Positions 1 to 8,453 of a DNA stretch of 64,000 nucleotides are shown here, piece after piece. Position numbers and translations under genes: made by a program. Under the pieces are notes generated by a model, which was not told the DNA's origin, ran no database searches, and saw nothing but the letters and a program-made list of their open reading frames with translations. How positions within the stretch are numbered: the stretch's first letter is position 1; every line of letters starts with the position of its first letter. Origin of the DNA: JAMZMI01 sp039970095 (lineage in GTDB: Bacteria > Bacteroidota > Bacteroidia > Cytophagales > Cyclobacteriaceae); contig JBDVMP010000059.1 in assembly GCA_039970095.1 (NCBI GenBank), positions 39,662 to 103,661 of the forward strand, given 5' to 3'.

Positions 1-1495
1 GCTGCCATTCGACAACAAAAACGAGTTTCAGGTGGTGATAGACATGCCAGAAGGAACTACCCTGGAGCGAACTGCAGGGGTCACTAAGGAGATAGCTCAG
101 TATCTCACCACCATACCTGAAGTGGTGGACTATCAAAACTACATTGGCACGTCTGCACCCATTACATTTAATGGGTTGGTGAGACACTACGACATGCGAG
201 GTGGTAGCAACATGGCCGACATCCAGGTGAATCTGCTCGATAAAGGTGATCGCTCACTTCAGAGTCACGATATAGCCAAAATAGTGCGGCCAGAGGTTCA
301 GAAAATAGCCTCTAAATATGGTGCCAATGTGAAGATTGTAGAGGTGCCACCGGGTCCTCCGGTATTGTCCACTCTCGTCGCAGAAATCTACGGGCCTGAT
401 TATGATGAGCAGATCAAAGTTGCTTATCAGGTAAAGGAAATCCTTGAAAACACCGACGATGTGGTGGATGCAGACTGGATGGTGGAGGGCATGCAAACGG
501 AATACAAACTGGAAATAGACAAAGAGAAAGCCATGCTCAGTGGCGTGGCGCCAGCTATGGTAGTAGGCAACCTGACATACCTGCTCGGGGAGCATCCGGT
601 ATCCAACCTGTACGATGAGCGATCCAGTGATCAGATCGGGATCGTACTTGCATTGGATGATGCGGACAAGTCGAGTCTATCCGAAATCCAAAGTCTGAAA
701 ATCAAGAGCAGTCGCGGGCACGTGGTGTCAGTGAGTGATCTCGTAAAAGTAAGGGCCGACACTCTGCAAATGTCCATATATCGCAAAGATCAGAAGCGAG
801 TGGTGTATGTGCTGGCCGATATGGCGGGAGGTTTGGAGAGTCCTGTTTATGCCATTCTTGGAATGAACGAGAAACTTAAAGAGATGAAATTACCGGAAGG
901 CTATGACGTAAACGAGCTATACATGGAGCAGCCATCGGACGAAAGTGATTTCACTGTAAAGTGGGATGGAGAGTGGCAAATCACCTTGGAGGTATTTCGT
1001 GATTTGGGAGCTGCCTTTGTGGTGGTAATCATTGTCATCTACATGTTGATTGTGGGTTGGTTCCAAAACTTCAAAACACCGATTGTGATGATGATAGCCA
1101 TTCCGCTTTCATTGGTTGGAATTGTATTGGGCCATTGGCTGCTGGGTGCATTTTTCACGGCGACTTCATTTATAGGGATGATTGCCCTGGCAGGTGTGAT
1201 GGTAAGAAACTCGGTACTGCTAATAGATTTTATTGAAATCAGACTGAAAGAGGGCGTGCCTATGAAGCAGGCCATCATTGATGCGGGGGCTGTACGAACG
1301 ACCCCAATTCTACTTACCACGGGAGCGGTTGTTATCGGAGCATCTATCATTTTGTTTGACCCGATCTTCCAGGGTCTGGCGATTTCGCTGGTAGCTGGAG
1401 CGATCGTGTCCACACTGCTCACCTTGATCGTGGTGCCGCTGATCTACTATATGACTGAGAAGAAAAAATGGGAAAGGCTCCAAAACAAGAAATAA
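1..1495 (+). CDS. RND-family efflux transporter permease, C-terminal part (5' end outside window)
   Basis: The reading frame is open from base 2, so the gene begins upstream; the first in-frame GTG at 32 is not its start. About 498 residues remain, roughly half of an AcrB/CzcA-type inner-membrane proton antiporter. A periplasmic porter/docking region comes first (about residues 1-330), followed by a block of five or six hydrophobic helices (from about 340) including the stretch GMIALAGVMVRNSVLLID, which matches the conserved post-TM segment of RND pumps. The C-terminus is short and basic. The substrate cannot be told from this half. The next two small genes follow within 13 bp and 1 bp, so they probably belong to the same transcript. 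Confidence 0.9.
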   Translation, partial: LPFDNKNEFQVVIDMPEGTTLERTAGVTKEIAQYLTTIPEVVDYQNYIGTSAPITFNGLVRHYDMRGGSNMADIQVNLLDKGDRSLQSHDIAKIVRPEVQKIASKYGANVKIVEVPPGPPVLSTLVAEIYGPDYDEQIKVAYQVKEILENTDDVVDADWMVEGMQTEYKLEIDKEKAMLSGVAPAMVVGNLTYLLGEHPVSNLYDERSSDQIGIVLALDDADKSSLSEIQSLKIKSSRGHVVSVSDLVKVRADTLQMSIYRKDQKRVVYVLADMAGGLESPVYAILGMNEKLKEMKLPEGYDVNELYMEQPSDESDFTVKWDGEWQITLEVFRDLGAAFVVVIIVIYMLIVGWFQNFKTPIVMMIAIPLSLVGIVLGHWLLGAFFTATSFIGMIALAGVMVRNSVLLIDFIEIRLKEGVPMKQAIIDAGAVRTTPILLTTGAVVIGASIILFDPIFQGLAISLVAGAIVSTLLTLIVVPLIYYMTEKKKWERLQNKK

Positions 1496-1508
1496 ACACG
1501 GATAAAAA

Positions 1509-1814
1509 ATGAAATTATTACTAATAACAGCAGTGAGAGAGTTTGAGAAAGATATCAAACAAATCCTCAAAAAGGCCGGAGTGAGGTCGTTCTCGTATCA
1601 GCATGTGATCGGTCATCATGATGCTGACGGAGAAACCATAGACGGCAACTGGTTTGCCGGGGAGGCAGCAGAGTTTGATTCTGTTTTTTTCCATGCTTTC
1701 GTAGCTGATGAACTTACAGATATTGTTTTTGAGCAGGTCAATATTTTCAATGACTCAATCACCGAACAATCGCACATTCACATAGCACAGACGGACATCC
1801 AAAAATCATATTGA
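1509..1814 (+). CDS. small PII-like protein, putative
   Basis: This 101-residue soluble protein begins MKLLLITAVREFEKDIKQIL, the beta-strand/helix opening of PII-like ferredoxin-fold proteins that often sit next to metal or drug RND pumps. It has no signal peptide, membrane segment or cysteine. It starts 13 bp after the RND gene and ends 1 bp before the next gene, so it is very likely co-transcribed with the pump. A PII-like fold would suggest a ligand- or metal-sensing regulator of the transporter; this is inferred from the N-terminal pattern and the context only. It could also be an unrelated small protein. Confidence 0.5.
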   Translation: MKLLLITAVREFEKDIKQILKKAGVRSFSYQHVIGHHDADGETIDGNWFAGEAAEFDSVFFHAFVADELTDIVFEQVNIFNDSITEQSHIHIAQTDIQKSY

Positions 1815-1815
1815 A

Positions 1816-2013
1816 ATGAAAAATAGAATTGTAAGAGCCATTGCAGGTTCGTTCATATTAGTCAGCCTACTTTTGGCCATTTATGTCAACATCAACTGGC
1901 TGTGGTTCACAGCATTCGTTGGGGCTAACCTACTCCAGTCTTCACTTACCAAATGGTGCTTGTTGGAAGATGTCCTGGGCTGGATAGGAGTGAAGGATGA
2001 ACATTGCTGTTGA
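1816..2013 (+). CDS. DUF2892 / YgaP-like transmembrane protein
   Basis: This 65-residue membrane protein has two hydrophobic segments (about residues 8-24 and 27-42) and a C-terminal tail TKWCLLEDVLGWIGVKDEHCC. The layout of an Arg-rich start, Gly in helix 1, then N-x-x-x-SSLTKWC and L-x-x-x-G agrees with the YgaP-type domain (DUF2892), which is often fused to or placed beside rhodanese or sulfur-handling proteins. A Cys-Cys pair ends the protein. It lies 1 bp after the PII-like gene, so the three genes form one transcription unit. The specific function is unknown. Confidence 0.7.
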   Translation: MKNRIVRAIAGSFILVSLLLAIYVNINWLWFTAFVGANLLQSSLTKWCLLEDVLGWIGVKDEHCC

Positions 2014-2139
2014 AAATTTAAGCTTGTAAAAACTATAGATTTGTTTTGGCCTTATACGGGAGTAAGATGGGATAGCGAGAAATCCGTCATTCATATTCGA
2101 TACAAAATCAGGTTTCAGAATGCAACATGACCTGATAAA

Positions 2140-2260
2140 ACATTTTCTACACTGCTTGAGGTGAGTTCATTACAAAAGGGGTCAGGATTTTATTGCAAGG
2201 TTATTCTTCAAATAAAACACCCGCCCTAGAAGGCGCGATAAAGATTCTTGTAGAAAATGT
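2140..2260. repeat. perfect 12-bp inverted repeat spanning a 97-nt non-coding segment
   Basis: ACATTTTCTACA at 2140-2151 is repeated in inverted orientation (TGTAGAAAATGT) at 2249-2260. The intervening 97 nt contain a small hairpin-like CGCC...GGCG (about 2222-2235) and no convincing gene. Another imperfect stem, ATCAGGT/ACCTGAT (2107-2113 and 2130-2136), lies just before it and could help end the RND transcript. The arms could pair in RNA or mark a degenerate small mobile element; no target-site duplication was seen. Confidence 0.4.
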
Positions 2261-2288
2261 ATATTGTGTTTAATTGTATCAATGACTA

Positions 2289-4742
2289 ATGGAAAACCTA
2301 GAAAGGTCTATTAAAAAAAGGTCTGTAATATTTATATCGACTATTACCTTGCTCGTTATAACCGCTTTGATAATGGTTCAAAGCAAAGTCAATGATCAAA
2401 AAAAATATGCTTATTTAATTAACAAATCGGGTAAGCAGCGTGCACTAAGTCAGAACATAGCCAAAATAGCATTCGCTCTTGATAGCAACCTGGATGAGAG
2501 TTTGAAAACGCAATTTTCAAACTCTTTAAAAACGGCCTTAGATGAATTGGAAAATGCGCATGACTACCTGCATTCAGAAAATCAGCAAAATAAAAACGAC
2601 GCTACAATTGATTCCTTGCTGAAAGCCGCCGAGCCATACTTGGAAAGCATGCTAACGTCTGGTCGAAATATCATTACCAATGTTGACTCAGGGGCTATTC
2701 ATCTGGATGTAGCAATTATTGCCGAAGCAGAGATGTCATGCTTGATGATAATGGATGCAATGGTGAATGAATATCAAAGCGAGTCAGAAAATAGCATTCA
2801 AAAATTGATTGGGACTATTTACCTGCTTGTATTAGTGGCGGGGTTAATCTTTGTTGGAGAATTTCTATTTGTTTTAGCTCCTGCTTTTAGGCAAATGCGT
2901 AAGCAACAAATTGTTGAAAATAAGTTTAGAGGCCTTTTGGAATCTGCACCAGATGCCATGGTGATCGTAAATGAGAATGGCAAAATACAACTGATCAACA
3001 AGCAAACCGAAAGACTTTTTGGATATTCAGCTAATGAGCTAATCGAAAAACCAGTCGAGCTTCTCATTCCTAACCGGTTCGTTGATGATCATGTGGTACA
3101 TCGCTCTAGCTTTTTCGTCAACCCTAAAGCAAGAGCCATGGGGGTGGGAAGAGAGAAGGAACTATTTGGAATAACCAATGAGGGAAAAGAATTGCCAATA
3201 GAGGTTAGACTCAGTCCACTTCAAACAGAAGAAGGTTTGTTGGTTTCTGCAGCTATACGTGATATTACTGAGCAGAAATTGGCGGAAAACGAATTATTAC
3301 GAAAGAATCACCTGTTAAATTTTGCAGAGAAAATCACCAAGATTGGTACCTGGAAATGGGATATAATCACAAATGCTGTGAAATGGTCTGCTAACCTTTA
3401 TCATGTTTTTGGGCATGAACCAAACACAGAGCTAACCTACGACACATACTTTGGTTATGTTCATCCCGATGATAAGCAAAGAGTGACTGATCATGTAGAG
3501 AAGTCATTTGCGGATAAAAAATTTATTGATTTGATGCATCGTATCAAACTCACAGACGGAACCGTAAAAACGATCCAACTCCTTGCTGAAATTATCACTG
3601 ATAATAAAGGTGATGTCATAGAATTGATCGGTACATGTCAGGATGTGACCGTGCAAAGAATGGCTGAAAACAAGTTCAGAGGGTTGTTGGAGTCAGCGCC
3701 GGATGCCGTGGTTATTTTGGATGAAAACTATTCAATAGAGATAGTCAACTCTGGAGTAGAAAAAATATTCGGTTATTCGAGATCAGAACTTATTGGTAAA
3801 CCGGCAAATATCCTTTTAGACAAGGGTTCTGTAACTAATCCCCTTCAGAGTCAAGGGAAATCTCTGGATCAGTCTAAAACAGTCAAATTAGGAGTGGATT
3901 CGGATATCCTGGCTGTAAAGAAAGACGGCACGAAGTTTCCTGTAGAAATTAATTTGGGTACTCTGAAGACCGATGATGGACTGTTGATTTCAGCAGTAAT
4001 TAGAGACATTACCAAGCGGAAAGAAACAGAGATTAAACTTAGAAGCATAGCTGCATTGCAAGCCAAAAATGAGGAGATGGAGCAGTTATCTTATATAACT
4101 TCTCATGATCTGAAAGAACCTCTACTCACAATCAAGAAGTATTCCCAGGTACTACAGGAAGATGATACGACCTTGGGCGAAGACAGTAAATTTATATTGG
4201 GAGCAATCGTAAGGTCTGCTGAAAGAATGGAAACAAAGATTAAAGATCTGCTAGACTATTCGCAATTAGGCCAAGCTAAAAACCTGGAAACGGTTGATTG
4301 CTCGCACATTGTAAAAACAGTGGTAGAAGATCTTAATTCATTGATTGAAGCCAACAATGCCGAAGTAATTGTTGATGAATTACCTACCGTAATCAAGGCA
4401 TACCCTACAGGGTTGGAGTTGATATTTCAAAACTTGATTAACAACGCAATTAAGTTTAGAAATAAGGATATTGACCCGAAGGTTTCTATTACGAGCAAAC
4501 AGAAAGAAGAAGGTTGGGAGTTTGCCATTGAAGACAATGGTATAGGGATTGCTGAAAAAGATTTTAAGAAGATATTTTCAATCTTCAAAAGGCTCCACAA
4601 TCACTCAGAATATGGTGGATCGGGAGTTGGGCTTGCTCACGTAAAAAAGCTCGTGGAGCTTCACAACGGTGAGGTGTGGGTAAAATCGACGTTGGGAAAA
4701 GGAACGACTTTCTTTTTTTCCATAATTACTGAAAACTTATGA
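2289..4742 (+). CDS. membrane PAS-domain sensor histidine kinase with type IV pili methyl-accepting (PilJ-like) sensor
   Basis: This 817-residue kinase has a first TM helix at about 13-31. An extracytoplasmic region follows, with the motif LINKSGKQRALSQNIAKIA typical of PilJ-type nitrate/nitrite-like sensors. The second TM helix is at about 172-198. Three PAS domains come next (about 212-330, 335-455 and 458-580); the first and third both open with NKFRGLLESAPDA and look duplicated, while the middle one is of the PAS_3 type. The phospho-acceptor is His606 in SHDLKEPL, as in Cph1-type kinases. The ATPase domain (about 700-815) has N box NLINNAIKF and G boxes DNGIGI and GGSGVGLA. The stop overlaps the response regulator start by 4 bp, indicating translational coupling. 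The sensed signal is not known. Confidence 0.9.
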   Translation: MENLERSIKKRSVIFISTITLLVITALIMVQSKVNDQKKYAYLINKSGKQRALSQNIAKIAFALDSNLDESLKTQFSNSLKTALDELENAHDYLHSENQQNKNDATIDSLLKAAEPYLESMLTSGRNIITNVDSGAIHLDVAIIAEAEMSCLMIMDAMVNEYQSESENSIQKLIGTIYLLVLVAGLIFVGEFLFVLAPAFRQMRKQQIVENKFRGLLESAPDAMVIVNENGKIQLINKQTERLFGYSANELIEKPVELLIPNRFVDDHVVHRSSFFVNPKARAMGVGREKELFGITNEGKELPIEVRLSPLQTEEGLLVSAAIRDITEQKLAENELLRKNHLLNFAEKITKIGTWKWDIITNAVKWSANLYHVFGHEPNTELTYDTYFGYVHPDDKQRVTDHVEKSFADKKFIDLMHRIKLTDGTVKTIQLLAEIITDNKGDVIELIGTCQDVTVQRMAENKFRGLLESAPDAVVILDENYSIEIVNSGVEKIFGYSRSELIGKPANILLDKGSVTNPLQSQGKSLDQSKTVKLGVDSDILAVKKDGTKFPVEINLGTLKTDDGLLISAVIRDITKRKETEIKLRSIAALQAKNEEMEQLSYITSHDLKEPLLTIKKYSQVLQEDDTTLGEDSKFILGAIVRSAERMETKIKDLLDYSQLGQAKNLETVDCSHIVKTVVEDLNSLIEANNAEVIVDELPTVIKAYPTGLELIFQNLINNAIKFRNKDIDPKVSITSKQKEEGWEFAIEDNGIGIAEKDFKKIFSIFKRLHNHSEYGGSGVGLAHVKKLVELHNGEVWVKSTLGKGTTFFFSIITENL

Positions 4743-5155
4743 AACAGAAATTCAAATGTCTATTACTTATTGACGATCAGGAAGATTGCAATTTTTTGCA
4801 CAAAAGGACCATCAATGCTATGAACTGCACGGAAAAAGTGCAGGTTGCTCTTAACGGGAAAGAGGCGATAGAATTTCTTAAAACTAAAGTAGACGGCAAA
4901 CTTCCCGAACCAGAAATCATCTTCCTCGACTTGAATATGCCCGTAATGGATGGGTGGGAATTTTTGGAAGAATATGACAAATTGGGAGAGGAACAAAAGG
5001 CCGGAATTGTGCTTGTTATGCTCACCACATCTTTGAACCCGAAAGATCAAGAGCGTGCCGCCGATAATAAATATATCAAGGAATTCGTGAGTAAATACCT
5101 GGATGAGTCTGGCCTTATGGATCTCATAAAGAAATATTTTAGTGATTACCTCTAA
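4739..5155 (+). CDS. single-domain response regulator (Rcp1-like receiver)
   Basis: This 138-residue protein consists of one CheY-like receiver with no output domain. It has the acidic pair Asp12-Asp13 (LLLIDDQED), phospho-acceptor Asp64 in FLDLNMPVMDGWEFL, a Thr-Thr-Ser switch region (VMLTTS) and the conserved Lys in FVSKYL. Such Rcp1-type receivers are the usual partners of HDLKEPL-type kinases. Its ATG overlaps the end of the PAS kinase gene, so the two form a cognate pair. Output is presumably by protein-protein contact or phosphotransfer to an unlinked partner. Confidence 0.92.
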   Translation: MKQKFKCLLLIDDQEDCNFLHKRTINAMNCTEKVQVALNGKEAIEFLKTKVDGKLPEPEIIFLDLNMPVMDGWEFLEEYDKLGEEQKAGIVLVMLTTSLNPKDQERAADNKYIKEFVSKYLDESGLMDLIKKYFSDYL

Positions 5156-5371
5156 AAGGCCATGGAATGAGGTGTACTTTGTTGTTGCGAAAGCCTGGTG
5201 GTTTTATTCTTTGGTAAACTCAATCACAGTGTTTAAAAGCAAACTCTTTTTGAGAATACAGACATTATAAGGGATCAATTCTTGTTCTTGCTGACAATCG
5301 GCAGTAGAAGTTAACATAGCCCCTTGCTTGGTCTACATGCCCAAAGAATGGCACATGAAGAGTTGTGATTG

Positions 5372-6733
5372 TTAATTGTTTTGCCGTGAACTAGCAGCCT
5401 TGTGCCTTTTCACTTTCTCTCCAAGCGTTTTTCTATCAATGCCCAGAATATTAGCAGTTCGTGAAATGTTATTTTGATTGGCGGCTAGTACATTAATAAC
5501 ATATTCCTGGATGACATCTTCAAGTTTTCTGTCCAGACCTTGAGATGTGGATGCTGAATACCGAAAGGCTTCAGGCAAGTCCGGTACGTCAATTGTGGTG
5601 TCATCAACAAGAATAACCAGTCTGTGAACAAGGTTTTGTAATTCCCTTACATTTCCAGGCCACCGATACTTATTCAGTGTACTCAAAGCTCTAGATGAAA
5701 AGCTCATAGGTGGTTTGGCTAACTCTTGAATGTATTTCGAAAGAAAAAAATTAGCAAGTAGTGGAATATCAGAACCTCTTTCTCGCAAAGGAGGCAAATC
5801 TATAGATATGACGTTTAACCGGTAAAAAAGGTCTTCCCGAAACATGCCTTTCTTCACAAGTTGCAATAAATCGACATTGGTAGCAGCTACCACTCGTAGG
5901 TTTACTTCGACGGGTTTCTTTGATCCTACCATATAAAACTCCTTTTCCTGCAAAACACGGAGGAGTTTTGCCTGCATAGCTAAACTTGTATTGCTAATCT
6001 CGTCCAGAAAAATTGTCCCTTTATCAGCCGCTTTAAAAAAACCTTGCCTTGTTTCGTTGGCCCCTGTAAACGCTCCTCTTACATAGCCGAAAAGCTCACT
6101 TTCCAAGAGGGCGTCAGGTATCCCACCGCAATTAACCGGGACAAAGGGTGTGGCGGACTCTCTCCCTCCATAGTGCAATGCACGCGCGACCAACTCCTTG
6201 CCTGTGCCACTTTCTCCCTGTATCAGGACTGTAGCATTGCTGTTTCTGGCCTTGGTGATGGTGGTGAACACGTTCACCATTCCCTCAGAAACTCCTAGAA
6301 TCCCAAAGTTCTGCATTGAAGTGTTTTGTCGTGCTTTCTTCTTATAATTCGTTTTATTCAATGCACTTTCTACAGCCCGAAACAATTCTTCGTCTGTAAA
6401 TGATTTTACCAGGTATTCTTCCGCTCCAATTTTGATGCTTTCCACGGCTCCCTGGATAGAAGGAAAGCCCGTGATAACCAAAATCGCTACCCATTTGTAG
6501 TTTTCAGAAACATGACGTACCAACTCCAGCCCGTTTTCTCCTGGCATCTTCAGGTCAGTGATAAGTAGGTCAATATTGATAGATTCTAATAGCTTAATTG
6601 CTGACGTTACGTTGTGGGTAGTGTATGTCCGGTAGCCAACAGATTCTAAGTTTCGTTTGATCAATTCAACCGTTTCAGGAGAGTCATCTACGATCAGGAC
6701 TTCAGGTTTTTCCTTCTTATTGGCTTTCATCAT
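5372..6733 (-). CDS. sigma54-dependent response regulator, NtrC family
   Basis: This 453-residue activator has a receiver at about 1-125 with phospho-acceptor Asp60 (LLITDLKMPG). The AAA+ domain at about 145-375 has Walker A GESGTGKE, the sigma54-contact loop GAFTGA, Walker B GTIFLDEIS and an arginine-finger region. A Fis-type helix-turn-helix lies at about 410-450 (NNISRTANILGIDRKTLGEK). The start overlaps the end of the kinase gene by 4 bp, so the pair is translationally coupled. A -24/-12 promoter with an upstream dyad lies beyond the kinase gene, in front of the divergent Rnk-like gene, and is the obvious local target. A second Met one codon in could be the start. Confidence 0.95.
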   Translation of the reverse strand: MMKANKKEKPEVLIVDDSPETVELIKRNLESVGYRTYTTHNVTSAIKLLESINIDLLITDLKMPGENGLELVRHVSENYKWVAILVITGFPSIQGAVESIKIGAEEYLVKSFTDEELFRAVESALNKTNYKKKARQNTSMQNFGILGVSEGMVNVFTTITKARNSNATVLIQGESGTGKELVARALHYGGRESATPFVPVNCGGIPDALLESELFGYVRGAFTGANETRQGFFKAADKGTIFLDEISNTSLAMQAKLLRVLQEKEFYMVGSKKPVEVNLRVVAATNVDLLQLVKKGMFREDLFYRLNVISIDLPPLRERGSDIPLLANFFLSKYIQELAKPPMSFSSRALSTLNKYRWPGNVRELQNLVHRLVILVDDTTIDVPDLPEAFRYSASTSQGLDRKLEDVIQEYVINVLAANQNNISRTANILGIDRKTLGEKVKRHKAASSRQNN

Positions 6734-7842
6734 TTGAGTTGCTCCACAGGCAGTTTAATTTCAAATTTGGTTCCTTTTCCTACTCTACTCTTTACTTGCA
6801 CTTCACCTCCATGTGATTCCAGAATACCCTGAACCACAGATAAACCTAACCCCGTTCCTTGGCCAACTGGTTTGGTAGTGAAAAAAGGCTCAAATATTTT
6901 TCTAGTGACGGACGCAGACATGCCCGTTCCTGTGTCCCTCACCTCCAAGATTATGTGGTCTCCTTTTTGTCGTGTACTCACAGTCACCTTTCCTCCGTTG
7001 GGCAGAGCATGGATAGCATTGGTTATAAGATTTACCAAAACCTGACTCATCTGTACAGAATCAGCTTGAATCAAAGGAAGGTTGGGATCCAGCCGCTCTG
7101 TGATGGTAATCCCTTGATTCTGAAAACGAATATCTATGAAATACAAAGTGCTAGAAACAATTGTGTTGATATTGACGGGCACAATCTGTTGCGGCATTTG
7201 CCGTGAAAAAATCATGAGCTTTTTGATAATTTCCCTCGTGTACAAGGATGCCTTTATTATTCGCTCAATATCTTCTTCTTGTTGAAAATTTAGTTCGCCT
7301 GCCTTTTTAATCAACTGAGAAAATCCAAGGATTTTTCCAAGCGGTTCATTGATTTCATGCGCAATTCCAGCAGATAGCTCCCCAACAAAAGCCAGCCGCT
7401 CCGCATGCTGAAGCTGTTCTTGTAGTTTCTGTTTGTCCTGCTCAATAGATGCACGTCTGATGTAGAGGGAAAGCTCTCTCGCCACGATTTTGATAAGTCG
7501 CTTTTCTTCCTGCAAAAAAGGGGTGTTATCTCCCTTTAAAGGTTCTTCCGGGCGATATCCTATTTTGATGATCCCATATTTTCTCTTCCCTATGGTTAGG
7601 GGTGAGGCAATTTCCCAATTGCATCTTTCAAAGTGTGGTGTGGCGTAGTTCTTTTTGAAAATAGTGATAGAAACCTCTGCCAATTCTGGGTGCAACATGG
7701 CCTCCGGTAAAATCAGCAATGTTTTGGATACAATAGCCTTCAAATCATTCTCCTCTTCCCAGGCAATTTTGGATAGCTCGTAAAGGCAGTTTAATTCTTT
7801 AACACGCTCTTTGAGTTGGAAGTCTGTAGAGTTTTCTTTCAT
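6730..7842 (-). CDS. cytoplasmic sensor histidine kinase, partner of the NtrC-type regulator
   Basis: I take the ATG at 7842 as start; an in-frame TTG five codons upstream is also open. The protein (about 370 residues) has no TM segment. Its N-terminal ~120 residues resemble a GAF-like sensory module, followed by a short coiled coil (about 125-150). The HisKA box is at His162 (GIAHEINEPLG), and the HATPase domain has NLITNAIHALPNGG, the G1 box DTGTGMS and the G2 box GTGLGLS. This is the NtrB/ZraS type of catalytic core. Lack of membrane anchors implies a cytosolic cue, and a GAF-like domain may bind a small molecule or gas; that is inference. Confidence 0.92.
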   Translation of the reverse strand: MKENSTDFQLKERVKELNCLYELSKIAWEEENDLKAIVSKTLLILPEAMLHPELAEVSITIFKKNYATPHFERCNWEIASPLTIGKRKYGIIKIGYRPEEPLKGDNTPFLQEEKRLIKIVARELSLYIRRASIEQDKQKLQEQLQHAERLAFVGELSAGIAHEINEPLGKILGFSQLIKKAGELNFQQEEDIERIIKASLYTREIIKKLMIFSRQMPQQIVPVNINTIVSSTLYFIDIRFQNQGITITERLDPNLPLIQADSVQMSQVLVNLITNAIHALPNGGKVTVSTRQKGDHIILEVRDTGTGMSASVTRKIFEPFFTTKPVGQGTGLGLSVVQGILESHGGEVQVKSRVGKGTKFEIKLPVEQLK

Positions 7843-7913
7843 GATCTGAATGAGCAAAGCTAAATGGTATAGGGCAGAGTTGTAGCTAGGTACATCATAT
7901 TAAATCGCATTTT

Positions 7914-7952
7914 ATGAGTGTAATTTATACCCACTGGGTAATTTATACTCAT
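7914..7952. promoter_or_regulatory. 39-bp dyad, putative enhancer site for the NtrC-type regulator
   Basis: Outer arms ATGAGT (7914-7919) and ACTCAT (7947-7952) and an inner CCCA-C-TGGG (7930-7938) are symmetric about 7933-7934. The element also contains the direct repeat GTAATTTATAC (7920-7930 and 7938-7948). It lies 70 bp upstream of the -24/-12 promoter at 8003, a normal distance for an upstream activating sequence, and just upstream of the kinase start. Assigning it to the NtrC-type protein is inference. Confidence 0.5.
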
Positions 7953-8002
7953 TTAACAGGATGGTAAACACCTTTTTGGATGTGTAAGGGGACTTTGTAT
8001 TC

Positions 8003-8018
8003 TGGCACACTTCCTGTA
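8003..8018 (+). promoter_or_regulatory. sigma54-type -24/-12 promoter
   Basis: TGGCAC-N5-CTGTA matches the consensus TGGCAC-N5-TTGCA exactly at -24 and partly at -12: GG and the -12 G are correctly spaced, and the -12 C is T. The predicted start is near 8029, giving a leader of about 17 nt to the ATG at 8046. Confidence 0.55.
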
Positions 8019-8045
8019 TAAGTGCTGACAACAAATAGAAATAAA

Positions 8046-8453
8046 ATGAAAAAAAGACTGATTACCATAGATGATTACGAACGACTCATGGCCATTAAGG
8101 ATCTGGCTTTTCTGACATCCGAAAACTCGGAGAACGTAAGGAAGTTGTACATGGAACTAAGGCATGCACATACTCTTAAGCCTGGATACATTTCCGCAAG
8201 TGCTATCACCATGAATTCACAGATACTTCTGCTCGAGCTAAACTCCTCGCGCCAAATCGAATTAACGTTAACCTATCCACGCGACTCCAACCTGCTGGAT
8301 CGCAAGGTCTCGGTGTTTTCGGATATTGGTATTGCACTACTTGGCAGATTGGTGGGTGACCGTGTTTCCTGGCTTATTAAAGGCCGAAAAGCACAATTTG
8401 AAATAATCGAAATCATTTATCAGCCTGAGGCCGTTGGCCATTTTCATTTATAA
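8046..8453 (+). CDS. Rnk-like GreA/GreB C-terminal-domain protein
   Basis: I choose the ATG at 8046 (MKKRLITIDDYERL); an in-frame GTG at 8022 would lie within the predicted promoter start region. The 135-residue protein has a short helical N-terminus (about 1-45) and a GreA/GreB-type C-terminal domain (about 50-130), with the family pattern V-x-x-x-S-x-I-x-A-L-L-G in VSVFSDIGIALLGRLVGD. Rnk and related proteins bind RNA polymerase through this domain but lack the cleavage coiled coil. Its -24/-12 promoter and the adjacent NtrC-type regulator suggest induction by that two-component system. Confidence 0.78.
   Translation: MKKRLITIDDYERLMAIKDLAFLTSENSENVRKLYMELRHAHTLKPGYISASAITMNSQILLLELNSSRQIELTLTYPRDSNLLDRKVSVFSDIGIALLGRLVGDRVSWLIKGRKAQFEIIEIIYQPEAVGHFHL

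Noticed and set aside
254..595. Antisense reading frames inside the RND, SusC, relA/spoT and other long genes
   Set aside because: They lie fully within well-supported genes, show no family motif and have shadow-type composition.
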